This document shows, in pieces, positions 9,312-18,197 of a stretch of DNA of 64,000 bases. The translations under genes were made by a program, and so were the position numbers. Each line of letters begins with the position of its first letter. Position 1 is the stretch's first letter. The stretch is from assembly GCA_003695765.1 (NCBI GenBank), contig RFHQ01000054.1, forward strand, positions 1-64,000. Direction: 5' to 3'. The notes beneath the pieces were generated by a model that made no database searches, was not told the DNA's origin, and saw nothing but the letters and a program-made list of their open reading frames with translations. This stretch comes from Gammaproteobacteria bacterium. GTDB lineage: Bacteria; Pseudomonadota; Gammaproteobacteria; Steroidobacterales; GCA-2729495.

Positions 9312-10681
9312 GCGGCCTCTGCCGGACCTGCCAGCGGCAGGGTCACGCTGACGGTCGTGCCCTCACCCTTGCGGCTGTCGATGTCCAGTCGCCCGCCGTG
9401 CGCCTCGGCGATCCGGCGGCAGAGGTACAGGCCCAGGCCGAGGCCACCGGTATCCCGGCAACGCGCCGGGTCGGCGCGGTAGAAGGGCTCGGTGGCGCGC
9501 GCGACTTCGTCCGGACTCATGCCGCTGCCGTGGTCGCGGACGCGGATGCGCGCCGTGCCGCCTTCGGCCTCGAGGCTGACTTCGACCGGCTCGCCGTCCT
9601 CCGGCGAATAGCAGAGGGCGTTGTTCACCAGGTTGCGCAGCAGCAAGCGCAGCCGCGTGGCATCCACGCGCGCGGGGACCGGCTGCGCCGGCGGCTGCCA
9701 GGCGATGCGTTCCTCCTGGTCCGCGAATTCGTCACGCAGCAACGTGCCGATCAGCGCGACCAGGTCGGTCTCCGCGAGCTGCAGCTTGCTGTGGCGGGTA
9801 TTGAGCTGCTCGCCTTCCAGCAGGTCGTCGATCAGCCGCTCCATTTCCTGCAGGTCTTCGAGCAGGCTCGCCCGGGTGCTGTCGTCGTCGAGAAACTCCG
9901 CGGCAAGCTTGGCGCGGGTCAGCGGCGAGCGCAGTTCGTGACTGATCGCCAGCAGCAACTGCCGCTTGGCCTCCAGCATCTCCTGCACATCGTCGGCCAG
10001 CCGGTTGATCTCGACGGTCAGTTCACCGAGCTCGTCGCGGCGGGTGACCGGGATGCGGTAGTCCAGGTCGCCCTGCGCGATCCGGTCGACGCCGGCCTTG
10101 ATGGCCTCGACCGGACGGACCGTGACGCGCACGCCGAGGTAACAGAGCGCGAGGAACAGCACGGACACCAGCCCGATGATCGGCCAGGTCAGATCCGGCG
10201 GCGGCCGCTCGGAGATCTTCGGTGCCACGAACACGACGCGGTAACCGCCTTCGCGGATCATCACGTAGGAATGCCGGTCGTGGCGGGTGAAAGCCACACG
10301 GTCCAGTTTGCCCGCCCAGCCGCTGTCCGGACCGGCGCTGCTGCGGATCCGGTCGATGAATTCGCTGTCCTCGAAATCCAGCCGGTCGGGGTCCGGAAAG
10401 TCCGGGTCCGAGGCCCAGCGCAGGCCGGGCCCGTCGATCCAAAGGTCGTATGGGTTGCCCTCGACGATCGCGCGGGCGCGTTCGATGCTCGGCGGATAGC
10501 CGAGATCGTCGAGCAGGTAACTGGTATAGCGGGCGATGTGCGCGCCGACGATCTCCCGGAGGTAGTCGCGATCCAGCACCAGCTCGACCGCATAGCGCGA
10601 GCCGAAGGCATAGGCCAGCGAGGTCAGCAGGAAGATGGCCAGCAGGCGGGCCGACAGGGAGCGTGTCAGCAAACGGATCAT
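9308..10681 (-). CDS. Two-component sensor histidine kinase
   Basis: HAMP-like region, H-box SHELRSPLTR, N-box, GLGLGLYLCRRIAEAHGG. Confidence 0.95.
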   Translation of the reverse strand: MIRLLTRSLSARLLAIFLLTSLAYAFGSRYAVELVLDRDYLREIVGAHIARYTSYLLDDLGYPPSIERARAIVEGNPYDLWIDGPGLRWASDPDFPDPDRLDFEDSEFIDRIRSSAGPDSGWAGKLDRVAFTRHDRHSYVMIREGGYRVVFVAPKISERPPPDLTWPIIGLVSVLFLALCYLGVRVTVRPVEAIKAGVDRIAQGDLDYRIPVTRRDELGELTVEINRLADDVQEMLEAKRQLLLAISHELRSPLTRAKLAAEFLDDDSTRASLLEDLQEMERLIDDLLEGEQLNTRHSKLQLAETDLVALIGTLLRDEFADQEERIAWQPPAQPVPARVDATRLRLLLRNLVNNALCYSPEDGEPVEVSLEAEGGTARIRVRDHGSGMSPDEVARATEPFYRADPARCRDTGGLGLGLYLCRRIAEAHGGRLDIDSRKGEGTTVSVTLPLAGPAEAA

Positions 10682-11370
10682 GCCTCCGCCGCCTCGCCGA
10701 CGAAGGTGTAGCCGCTGCCCCAGACGGTCTTGATGAAGCGGGGCTGCCGCGCCGTGTCGCCGAGCTTGCTGCGCAGCCGGCTGACGAGGATGTCCACTGA
10801 GCGCGAGAACAGCTGGGCGTCGATGCCGCGCAACTCGTTCAGCACGTCGTCGCGGGAGAAGACCCGGCCGGGGTTGGACGCCAGCAGCGCCAGCAGCTGG
10901 TATTCCATCGTGGTCAGTTCCAGCGGCTTGCCGTCCAGCCGGGCGCTGCGCTTCTCGGTGTCGATCTCCAGGCCCGCGTAGCGCAGCAGGCCGTCGCCGC
11001 CGGGCTGGCTGCTGCTGCGGCGGAGTACGTTCTGGATCCGGGCGACCAGCTCCCGCGGCTCGAAGGGCTTGGGCAGGTAGTCGTCGGCGCCGAGCTCCAG
11101 GCCGACGATCCGGTCCGTGACGTCGCCCCGGGCCGTGAGCATGATGATCGGCACGGCGCTGCTCTTGCGGATGCGGCGGCAGACCTCGAAGCCGTCCTGG
11201 TCCGGCAGCATGACATCGAGGATCACGAGATCCGGCTTCTCGGTGCGCAGCTTCTCCAGCCCGTCGGCCGGATGCGTGGCGGCCACCAGCTCCATGTCGA
11301 AGCGGCGCAGGTAGTTGCCCAGCAGCCCGCCGAGCTTTTCGTCGTCATCGATCAGCAGAATCTTTGCCAT
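10678..11370 (-). CDS. OmpR-family response regulator
   Basis: Receiver (IDDDE, LDVMLPDQDG, LTARG, KPF) and C-terminal winged helix (RSVDILVSRLRSKLGD...IKTVWGSGYTF). Confidence 0.95.
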   Translation of the reverse strand: MAKILLIDDDEKLGGLLGNYLRRFDMELVAATHPADGLEKLRTEKPDLVILDVMLPDQDGFEVCRRIRKSSAVPIIMLTARGDVTDRIVGLELGADDYLPKPFEPRELVARIQNVLRRSSSQPGGDGLLRYAGLEIDTEKRSARLDGKPLELTTMEYQLLALLASNPGRVFSRDDVLNELRGIDAQLFSRSVDILVSRLRSKLGDTARQPRFIKTVWGSGYTFVGEAAEA

Positions 11371-11482
11371 CGTTCACGGAATGTCCGGCCAGGTTCGGCT
11401 GGAATACGCCCGCCCGGGCGCGGGCTTCCACCGGCTTCGTCGGCTGGCATTGTAACTTCCTGAATAACAAGCCAATCGACGG

Positions 11483-11507
11483 GTTACAAATTGTTACAGG
11501 CTGTTAC
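11483..11507 (+). promoter_or_regulatory. Three GTTAC direct repeats at exact 10-bp spacing; RstA/CpxR-like box
   Basis: GTTACaaattGTTACaggctGTTAC. The segment TACAAATTGTTACA (11485-11498) fits the E. coli RstA consensus TACATNTNGTTACA with one mismatch; reverse strand reads GTAAC-N5-GTAAC-N5-GTAAC (CpxR-like). Confidence 0.6.
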
Positions 11508-11586
11508 CTCCGCGAAAGGATACGCCGCGGGGCCGCGCCTATATTTTCAGCATCCCGGATGGGACGAGTTTAGAGGAACTGGAGTC

Positions 11587-11697
11587 ATGCTGAAGCAACG
11601 CGAACCTTCCCGATTCGATCGGCGAGACGAGATCCTGCTGGGCATCATCGCGCTACTGATCCCCTTGGCGACGCTGCCCGCCCTGCTGGGTCTCTGA
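11587..11697 (+). CDS. Small (36 aa) predicted single-TM membrane protein
   Basis: MLKQREPSRFDRRDEILLGIIALLIPLATLPALLGL; upstream GAGGAACTGGAG ribosome-binding-like sequence, -10-like TATATT, followed by a terminator. Confidence 0.55.
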   Translation: MLKQREPSRFDRRDEILLGIIALLIPLATLPALLGL

Positions 11698-11760
11698 CCC
11701 CCTGCCGGCAGCCGGGCCGGGTGAGGCCCGGCTGGCCGGCACCCCCCCCTCCAGGGGTCG

Positions 11761-11794
11761 CCCCGGGCGCTGCACTGGCAGCCCCGGGGTTTTT
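11761..11794 (+). terminator. Rho-independent terminator
   Basis: CCCCGGG-C-GCTGC-ACTG-GCAGC-CCCGGGG-TTTTT. Confidence 0.75.
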
Positions 11795-11808
11795 CATATC
11801 GGTGTGGA

Positions 11809-12630
11809 TCAGCCCGGCCAGCGGCCGCGGGCCTCTTCGATCTGCTGCATGCCGATGCGCAGGTTCAGGCGCCGCTCGAACTCCTCCGGTCCGAAGACCT
11901 TCTGCGGCAGCACGTTCATCGGGTCGGTGCGGTAACCCAGTTCGCGGACGGTGAAGTCGTAGCGCTGCTGCGCGGCGCGCTCCTCCAGCGGCGTCTCCTC
12001 GGCCTCGTCCAGCCAGCGGAACCAGCGGTCCAGGAAGCCGCTGAGATAGCGCTCGCAGGTACTGATGTTGTCGTCGTCCAGCTCCGCGGTGGAACTGACG
12101 GCCACCGGCGACATCAGCGCGCGCAGATAGGTGCCATGACTGACGAAGCGTGTCCACTTCGGGTCGGCGCGGAACTTGAGGAAGTCCTCGTTGGCCGGCT
12201 CATAGTACTTCTGCAGGTAATCGTAGTTGACCCGCAGATCCATGCGCGGCGTGTACTCCGCATAGAAGTACAGCTTCGGAATCGTGCCGAAGATCACGGC
12301 CAGGTGCGGCACGCGGTTCTGCTGCGACAGGAAGCAGGTGGCGTTCATGTCGAGGATGCTGGCCTTGCGGTTGCCGATCCAGGAATGCACCAGCCAGTCG
12401 ACCTCGTCGCCGGACCAGGCGTTGAAACTGCCTTCCAGCTGGCCGTCCTGGGATTGGAAGTAGTCCTCGCCCTCGCAGGCCGGGTGCTTGCTGACGTCGA
12501 AACGCGCGCGGATGCGCTCGACGATCTTCGAATGGATGTTCCAGCAACGTTCCCAGGCCCGGGAGACATCCACATTCGGATTCTCGGCCAGGAACTCCAT
12601 GATGGTCTTGGTCTCGGTGCTGGTACTCAT
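11809..12630 (-). CDS. Red chlorophyll catabolite reductase (RCCR)-like / bilin reductase family protein
   Basis: Pattern HLAVIFGTIPKLYFYAEYTPRMDLRVNYDYLQKYYEP...YLRALMSPVAV resembles plant RCCR (PxKDLVLHPDYLKTFYED...YIRAVVSPTAI). Confidence 0.65.
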   Translation of the reverse strand: MSTSTETKTIMEFLAENPNVDVSRAWERCWNIHSKIVERIRARFDVSKHPACEGEDYFQSQDGQLEGSFNAWSGDEVDWLVHSWIGNRKASILDMNATCFLSQQNRVPHLAVIFGTIPKLYFYAEYTPRMDLRVNYDYLQKYYEPANEDFLKFRADPKWTRFVSHGTYLRALMSPVAVSSTAELDDDNISTCERYLSGFLDRWFRWLDEAEETPLEERAAQQRYDFTVRELGYRTDPMNVLPQKVFGPEEFERRLNLRIGMQQIEEARGRWPG

Positions 12631-12739
12631 GCCTTGCTCCGTGTCACTACTGCTCCGCCGCCGCGGGGAGGCGGCAGTGTACCGGCGCGTCCGGCCGCTG
12701 CAAGCGCCCGCAGGCGCTGCGCCGACTGGCGGACGCGTA

Positions 12740-13651
12740 TCAGTCACTGACGTCCGGCTCGATGAAACACCAGCCCACCTGCGGCAGCTCGGACTTGATG
12801 CGTGCCTCCAGGCGGTTGATGTGAGTGACGGCCTCTTCGATCGACAGGCCCGGGCGCATGCGGATCTTGGCCGCCAGCATGATCCGTGGGCCCATCTGCA
12901 GCGTGATCGTGTTCAGCAGTTCCTCGATCACCGGGTCCGCCGAGATCATGCCGTCGATCAGTTCGCGCAGCAGCGGATCGGCCGACTTGCCGACGATCAG
13001 CCCGCGGATGCGGATCGCGACGAAGATCGAGACCACGATCAGCACCATGCCGATCGCGATCGAACCCAGGGCATCCCAGTGCGGCTCGCCGCTCCAGGCC
13101 GCCCAGCCGAGGAAGCCCATCGCCAGCAGCAGGCCCGTCAGCGCCGCGACGTCCTCGCCGAGCACGACGAGCAGTTCCGCATTGCGCGTGCTGCGCAGCC
13201 AGCTGCGAAATCCGCGGCCACGCCGGATGCCGCGGATCTCGCGCAGCACGCCGAACAGCGCCGACCCCTCCAGCAGAATCGCCAGTCCCAGCACGACCAG
13301 GCCGACCCAGGCCTGGTTCAGCGGTTCCGGAGACTGCAGTTTGTGCACGCCTTCGTAGATCGAAAACAGGCCGCCGATGCTGAACAGCATGATGGCGACG
13401 ATGAAGGCCCAGAAATAGCTTAGCTTGCCGTAGCCCAGCGGGTGCTCCTGGTCCGCCGGCCGGCGTGACTGCACCAGACCGAGAAACAGCAGCACCTGGT
13501 TACCGGTGTCGGCGTAGGAATGGATGGCCTCGGCGAGCATGCTCCCCGAGCCGGTGAACCAGGCGGCCCAGCTCTTGGCCAGCGCGATGCCGAAGTTGGC
13601 GAGCAGCGCGTACAGTATCGCGCGCCGGGAAGCGTCCTGCGGAGCAGCCAT
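12740..13651 (-). CDS. Cation diffusion facilitator (CDF) family transporter
   Basis: LANFGIALAKSWAAWFTGSGSMLAEAIHSYADTGNQ, DQEHPLGYGK; C-terminal cytoplasmic domain. Confidence 0.92.
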   Translation of the reverse strand: MAAPQDASRRAILYALLANFGIALAKSWAAWFTGSGSMLAEAIHSYADTGNQVLLFLGLVQSRRPADQEHPLGYGKLSYFWAFIVAIMLFSIGGLFSIYEGVHKLQSPEPLNQAWVGLVVLGLAILLEGSALFGVLREIRGIRRGRGFRSWLRSTRNAELLVVLGEDVAALTGLLLAMGFLGWAAWSGEPHWDALGSIAIGMVLIVVSIFVAIRIRGLIVGKSADPLLRELIDGMISADPVIEELLNTITLQMGPRIMLAAKIRMRPGLSIEEAVTHINRLEARIKSELPQVGWCFIEPDVSD

Positions 13652-13727
13652 GGAATGCGACTTTAGCAGCTCGGGGCTGGCGGTGAGTCGCGGCCTTGCA
13701 TAAGCTGCAGCGGCACGGGGAGCAGCG

Positions 13728-14141
13728 ATGGGCGACTACGATCCGCGATTGAGTCTCGCTGAGCAGCTGGAGGCGATCGGCGTGCCGCAGATCCGGCGGC
13801 ACATCTTGCTGTGCTGTGACCAGAGCAAGCCGAAGTGCTGCGACAAGGCCGCCGGCCTCGAATCCTGGCAGTACCTGAAGAGGCGCCTGCTGCAGTTGCG
13901 CCTGACCGGCGCCGGGGGTATCTACCGCAGCAAGGTCAACTGCCTGCAGGTCTGCACGGCCGGGCCGATCGCCGTGGTGTACCCGGACGGCAGCTGGTAC
14001 CGCAACTGCACGCCGGCGGTACTGGAACGCATCATCCAGGAACACCTGATCGGCGGACAACCGGTCGCCGAATACCTGATCGCCAGCCGGCCTTTGCCGG
14101 CGCCGGGATCGACGGACAGCGCCCCCGACGAGTCCGCCTGA
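13728..14141 (+). CDS. (2Fe-2S) ferredoxin domain protein, thioredoxin-fold
   Basis: [14 protein letters not shown]...[21 protein letters not shown]. Confidence 0.88.
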   Translation: MGDYDPRLSLAEQLEAIGVPQIRRHILLCCDQSKPKCCDKAAGLESWQYLKRRLLQLRLTGAGGIYRSKVNCLQVCTAGPIAVVYPDGSWYRNCTPAVLERIIQEHLIGGQPVAEYLIASRPLPAPGSTDSAPDESA

Positions 14142-14151
14142 ATCGCGGACC

Positions 14152-14901
14152 TCAGGCCGGCTGACGCCGGGCGCCCGGGCCACGCAGGCGCACGCAAGCC
14201 AGCAGACAGAGCGCGCTGCCGAAGGCCAGCGCGGCCGGCGGCAGCGGCACCACCGGTTGCCGGACGGTGAGCCGCTGCACGAAGAATGCATCGGCAGAGC
14301 CGCCGAAGCCGCCGCCGATCAGCACGGCGTTGCCCAGCGCGCCGCCGAAATCGAGCAGCGGCGGCTCGCCAGCAGCGATCCTGACATCGCGGCGCGGGCC
14401 GAATCCGGCTGCCGCGAGGTCCGCATAGCCCAGCCGTTTCATGCGGGTGTCGGCCGGCACGGTGCCGACCCAGTAGCTGAGCTGCAGATCACCGGCGACG
14501 GCCGGCAGCAGTTCCAGCGTCTGCAGCTGGTACTCGCCATCGAGCGACAACAGCAGCCAGTCCGGCTCGGCCGCGTTGTCCACCGGGTTCACCGAGCCGT
14601 CACGATCGCAGTTGCGGCCGTTCGCCTTGCGCTGGCAGATGCCGAGGCCGCCCGCGTACCGACCGGTGTGGCCGGAGCGAAAACGGCCGCGGCGGCCGTC
14701 CATGAACCAGCCATCGGCGATCAGGCGGTGGCCCGCCTCGTCGAAGACCAGTCGATTCTTGAAGCCCTTGCCGTGCTCGGTGACCGGGCTGCCGCCGGAC
14801 AACATGTCCCAGCTCACGTCGATGCTCATCGCGCCGGCCGGCGCGGCCGGCATCAGCACGAGAAACGCGGCGCCGAGCCGAAGCGCAATTCCTTTTGCCA
14901 T
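14152..14901 (-). CDS. Exported protein with VPLPA/PEP-CTERM-like sorting signal
   Basis: N-terminal signal peptide; C-terminus VPLPPAALAFGSALCLLACVRLRGPGARR (VPLPA motif + TM + basic cluster). Confidence 0.75.
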   Translation of the reverse strand: MAKGIALRLGAAFLVLMPAAPAGAMSIDVSWDMLSGGSPVTEHGKGFKNRLVFDEAGHRLIADGWFMDGRRGRFRSGHTGRYAGGLGICQRKANGRNCDRDGSVNPVDNAAEPDWLLLSLDGEYQLQTLELLPAVAGDLQLSYWVGTVPADTRMKRLGYADLAAAGFGPRRDVRIAAGEPPLLDFGGALGNAVLIGGGFGGSADAFFVQRLTVRQPVVPLPPAALAFGSALCLLACVRLRGPGARRQPA

Positions 14902-15095
14902 GCCGCTGTACAGGAAACGCGAATCCCTTGTTCGCGACCCAGGCAGTCTCGCGTTTTCGGCCCGCTGGCGGAAGGAACTGCGTCAGATTTTCCGCGGCGC
15001 GCCCGTGGCGCCGCAGCGCTCGCGGCGATGTTTCGCGTTCGTCGCCCCGTTTTCGACCGCGGCGCCGGCCGGGCACAGGCGTTAGCCTGTAAGCC

Positions 15096-15305
15096 ATGTC
15101 GATCCACAGCACACGCCGGGCCGTGCTGTTGCTGCTGCTGTCGGCGCCGTTCGCGTGGGGGCGGGACGCACGCTGCGAACGCCTGCGCGAGCGGATCAGG
15201 CGGCTGGAGTCGCGGCTGCGCAGCGGGCACAGCGCGAAGCAGGCGATCCGCTGGCGCCGACGCCTGCGAGAACTGGAAGAACAGCGATTCCGGGAATGCC
15301 GATGA
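15096..15305 (+). CDS. Small exported basic hypothetical protein
   Basis: 69-aa ORF with signal peptide (RRAVLLLLLSAPFAWG) and an Arg/Glu-rich mature region. Confidence 0.5.
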   Translation: MSIHSTRRAVLLLLLSAPFAWGRDARCERLRERIRRLESRLRSGHSAKQAIRWRRRLRELEEQRFRECR

Positions 15306-15310
15306 AGGCC

Positions 15311-15385
15311 GGGCGCCCCGCCGGAATAACCCCCGATGGGTTATCCCCGACACGGGACATCGGCAGTACAGCCAACGGGGCGCCT
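15311..15385. other. Intergenic nested inverted repeats (possible structured RNA)
   Basis: Outer GGCGCCCCG/CGGGGCGCC, inner ATAACCC-CCGAT-GGGTTAT, alternative CCGATG/CATCGG pairing. Confidence 0.35.
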
Positions 15386-15689
15386 GGCGCAGACCGGTTG
15401 TCGTGCCCGCCGCTGCGAACAGCGCCGGGCAGGCGGGAGTTGCACGTGATTCGCTGCCTGCAGCGGCCGGCGCTTCGTCATGCTCTGGTGGCCTGGCCGC
15501 CGCGCCTGGCAGCGCGTGGCGGCAGTATACCCGACCCGGCCGGAGGCGCTAAGGCTGCAGCGCGGCACCGGCTGCAGGCGCTGCGGCGCGTCCGGATTTG
15601 GCCTTATCTTTCAGCGAGATGCAGATCGGTTCGGAAGCCGATGCTGATGCCCGGGGCCGGCGCCGCCGCCGCGAGCGCGCAAATGCTGT

Positions 15690-16730
15690 CTAGCAGCACC
15701 CGCTGCCGCCGGCTTCGGCCGCGGCGAACGGCCAGGCCGACTCGCAGGCGGGGAAGCGGCCGCGATGCGGCTGGCCGTCGCCGATGCAATCGAAGTGCCC
15801 GGCGAAGCGCGTCTCGGCCAGCATGCGGAAGCTATTGCCGCAAACCGCGACTTCGCGGCCGGCCGGGAAGTGGTGCCCGCGGTCCAGGGTCAGCCCGGCC
15901 TCGTAGTGCGGGATGCTGCCGCGGTAGCGCACGCGCTGGCCATAGTCCTCGCAGGCCGGTTCCAGGCCGGGCAGCTTGAACAATCGGCAGGTCGCCGACA
16001 CGAAGCGGATTCCGCCGAGACGCTCGGCCAGCGCCGGCTCCGTGACGCTGACCGGCCGCGCGTCGACCAGGCGCGGGTCGAGAAAGCCGGCGCCTTTCGC
16101 CAGCTGCAGGAAATCGTTCCAGTACAGCGCGCCGGACAGGCATTCGCCGTAAAGGACCGGATCGTTGCGCAAATCTGCCGGGATGCGCCGGTCCGCATAG
16201 ATATCGGCGAAATACAGTTCCCCGCCCGGCCGCAACAGGCGCCATGCCTGTTCGAGCACGGCGCGCTTGTCGGTGGCGAGATTGATCACGCAGTTGCTGA
16301 CGATCAGGTCGAAGCTGTCATCGGCGAGATCGGTCTCGTCCAGCCGCTCGATGTCACCGTCGATGAAGCGGACATTGCTCTGCGCATACCCGAAACGCCG
16401 CGCATGGGCCTGCTCGTGGCGCCGCGCGACGGCCAGTTGCTCCGGCGTCATGTCGACGCCGACGACCTGCCCCTGCTCGCCGACGAGTTGCGCCAGCACG
16501 TAGCAGTCGCGGCCGGCGCCGCAGCCGAGATCGAGGATCCGGGTGCCGGCCAGCGCCTCCGGCAGCACCAGGCCACAGCCGTAGTAGCGGTCGAGCACTT
16601 CCTGCTCGATATTCGCCAGCGCGGCCGCCAGGTAGGCCGGCGGCGCGTCGGTGGTGCAACAGGCATTGGTCTTGAGATCGGCTGTCGACTGCAGCGTCTC
16701 CCCGTAATAGCGCTGGACTTCGGCTCTCAC
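15690..16730 (-). CDS. arsM: Arsenite methyltransferase ArsM-like
   Basis: TNACCTTD, LDLGCGAGRDCYVLAQLVG, SNCVINLATDK, YGECLSGALYW; conserved ArsM cysteines. Confidence 0.9.
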   Translation of the reverse strand: MRAEVQRYYGETLQSTADLKTNACCTTDAPPAYLAAALANIEQEVLDRYYGCGLVLPEALAGTRILDLGCGAGRDCYVLAQLVGEQGQVVGVDMTPEQLAVARRHEQAHARRFGYAQSNVRFIDGDIERLDETDLADDSFDLIVSNCVINLATDKRAVLEQAWRLLRPGGELYFADIYADRRIPADLRNDPVLYGECLSGALYWNDFLQLAKGAGFLDPRLVDARPVSVTEPALAERLGGIRFVSATCRLFKLPGLEPACEDYGQRVRYRGSIPHYEAGLTLDRGHHFPAGREVAVCGNSFRMLAETRFAGHFDCIGDGQPHRGRFPACESAWPFAAAEAGGSGCC

Positions 16731-16800
16731 GATTGCCTCCCCCGGCAGACTTGCTCAGTATGTCAGCTTCGAGCGACGAAAGGTTCCGCGAAAGCGATCG

Positions 16801-17499
16801 ATGCCCGCCCCCGCGCAGGACAGCGAAGCGACGCTGGTGCTGGTTTGCCGCCGGCCCGCCCCCGGCACGGGCAAGCGCCGGCTGGCGGCCGAAATCGGCG
16901 ATGCGCAGGCGCTTGCGATCGCCGAGGGCTTGCTGGCGGCGGCACTGGAAGACGCCCTCGCCTGGCCAGGGCCGGTCGTGATTGCGCCGGCGGCCGAACG
17001 CGACCGCGACTGGGCCGCCGGGCTGTTGCCACGCGCCGTCCAGGTCCAGCCCCAGGCACCCGGCACGCTGGGCCAGCGGCTGGCGACATTGGACCGGGCG
17101 CTGCGGGCGGCCGGCCATCGCGCACTGGTCTATATCGGCAGCGACGCGCCGGTGCTCGGGCCGGCCGACTATGCCGCGACCCGGCGCCTGCTGGCGGGGC
17201 ACGACGTCGTGCTGGCGCCGGCGGCCGATGGTGGCGTCACGCTGATGGCGGCGCGGACGACCTGGCCCGAATTGGCCGGCCTGCCCTGGGAGACCCCGTC
17301 GCTGGGCGCGGCCTTGCGGCGTGCCTGTGCCGCTGCCGGCCGCACGATCGCCTGCCTGCCGGCGGGTTTCGACGTGGACACGGGCGCGGACCTCCTGCGG
17401 CTGCGGACCGCCCTTCGCCACGATCCGCGTCCCGCGCGCCGGGCCCTGTTGAAAATAGTGTCTGACACGAATTTCGAGGCGGGTCAGCGGTGCGGGTGA
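16801..17499 (+). CDS. TIGR04282-type (DUF2064) arsenosugar biosynthesis glycosyltransferase
   Basis: LVCRRPAPGTGKRRLA, GTLGQRL, YIGSDAPVL; adjacent to arsM and the second transferase. Confidence 0.88.
   Translation: MPAPAQDSEATLVLVCRRPAPGTGKRRLAAEIGDAQALAIAEGLLAAALEDALAWPGPVVIAPAAERDRDWAAGLLPRAVQVQPQAPGTLGQRLATLDRALRAAGHRALVYIGSDAPVLGPADYAATRRLLAGHDVVLAPAADGGVTLMAARTTWPELAGLPWETPSLGAALRRACAAAGRTIACLPAGFDVDTGADLLRLRTALRHDPRPARRALLKIVSDTNFEAGQRCG
17450..17468. repeat. GTGTCTGACAC repeat copy inside the 3' end of the DUF2064 gene
   Basis: TGAAAATAGTGTCTGACAC; core 17458-17468 identical to copies at 3844 and 4313. Confidence 0.75.
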
Positions 17500-18197
17500 G
17501 CGTGGTGATCCCGGTGCTCGACGACCGCCGGGCGCTGGCGGCGCTGCTCGACCGGCTCGCCGGGCTCGAGCCGCCGCCGGACGAGCTGATCGTCGTCGAT
17601 GCCGGCGATGAGGACGCCTGCCGCCGCCTCGCCGAGGCCCGGGGCGCGCTTTACCTGCGCTGCCGGCCGGGCCGCGGCCGGCAGCTGGCGGCCGGGGCTG
17701 CCGCGGCGCGCGGCCGCGTGCTCTGGTTCCTGCATGCCGATGCCTGGCCGGAGCGGGCCGCCGTCGCCGCGATCGAGCGGGCGATCACGGCCGGGGCCGT
17801 CGGTGGCTGGTTCCGCTTTCGCTTTCGCGGCGACGCGACCGCGTGGAAGCGTTGCCTGGCCGCGCTCACCAACTGGCGCTGCCGGCTCGGCGGCATTCCC
17901 TACGGCGACCAGGGCCTGTTCATGCTGCGCGCCGCCTACCTGGCCGCCGGCGGCTTCCCGGACCAGCCCTTGTTCGAGGAAGTGCCGCTGGTCCGCCGCC
18001 TGCGGCGCATCGGAGACTTCCGCGGGCTGCCGCAGGCGATCGGCGTATCGCCGCGGCGCTGGGAGCGCGACGGCTGGCTCCGGCGCAGCCTGCACAACCG
18101 CCTGCTGGCCATCGGTTACCTGCTCGGCCTGCCGCCGGGAACTCTGGCGCGTTATTACCGTCCCATGCACGCAGGCAAGCAGGGGCCGGAATGCTGA
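17490..18197 (+). CDS. TIGR04283-type arsenosugar biosynthesis glycosyltransferase (GT2)
   Basis: VSVVIPVLDD, ELIVVDAGDED, RPGRGRQLAAGAAAARGRVLWFLHADA. Confidence 0.9.
   Translation: MRVSVVIPVLDDRRALAALLDRLAGLEPPPDELIVVDAGDEDACRRLAEARGALYLRCRPGRGRQLAAGAAAARGRVLWFLHADAWPERAAVAAIERAITAGAVGGWFRFRFRGDATAWKRCLAALTNWRCRLGGIPYGDQGLFMLRAAYLAAGGFPDQPLFEEVPLVRRLRRIGDFRGLPQAIGVSPRRWERDGWLRRSLHNRLLAIGYLLGLPPGTLARYYRPMHAGKQGPEC

Noticed and set aside
15341-15568. 75-aa minus-strand ORF in the arsM-downstream gap
   Set aside because: Arg/Cys-rich, no signal or domain; the gap is better described by its inverted repeats.
16731-16800. ArsR-type regulation of the arsM cluster
   Set aside because: No arsR gene in the window and no clear ArsR operator seen in the 70-bp gap.
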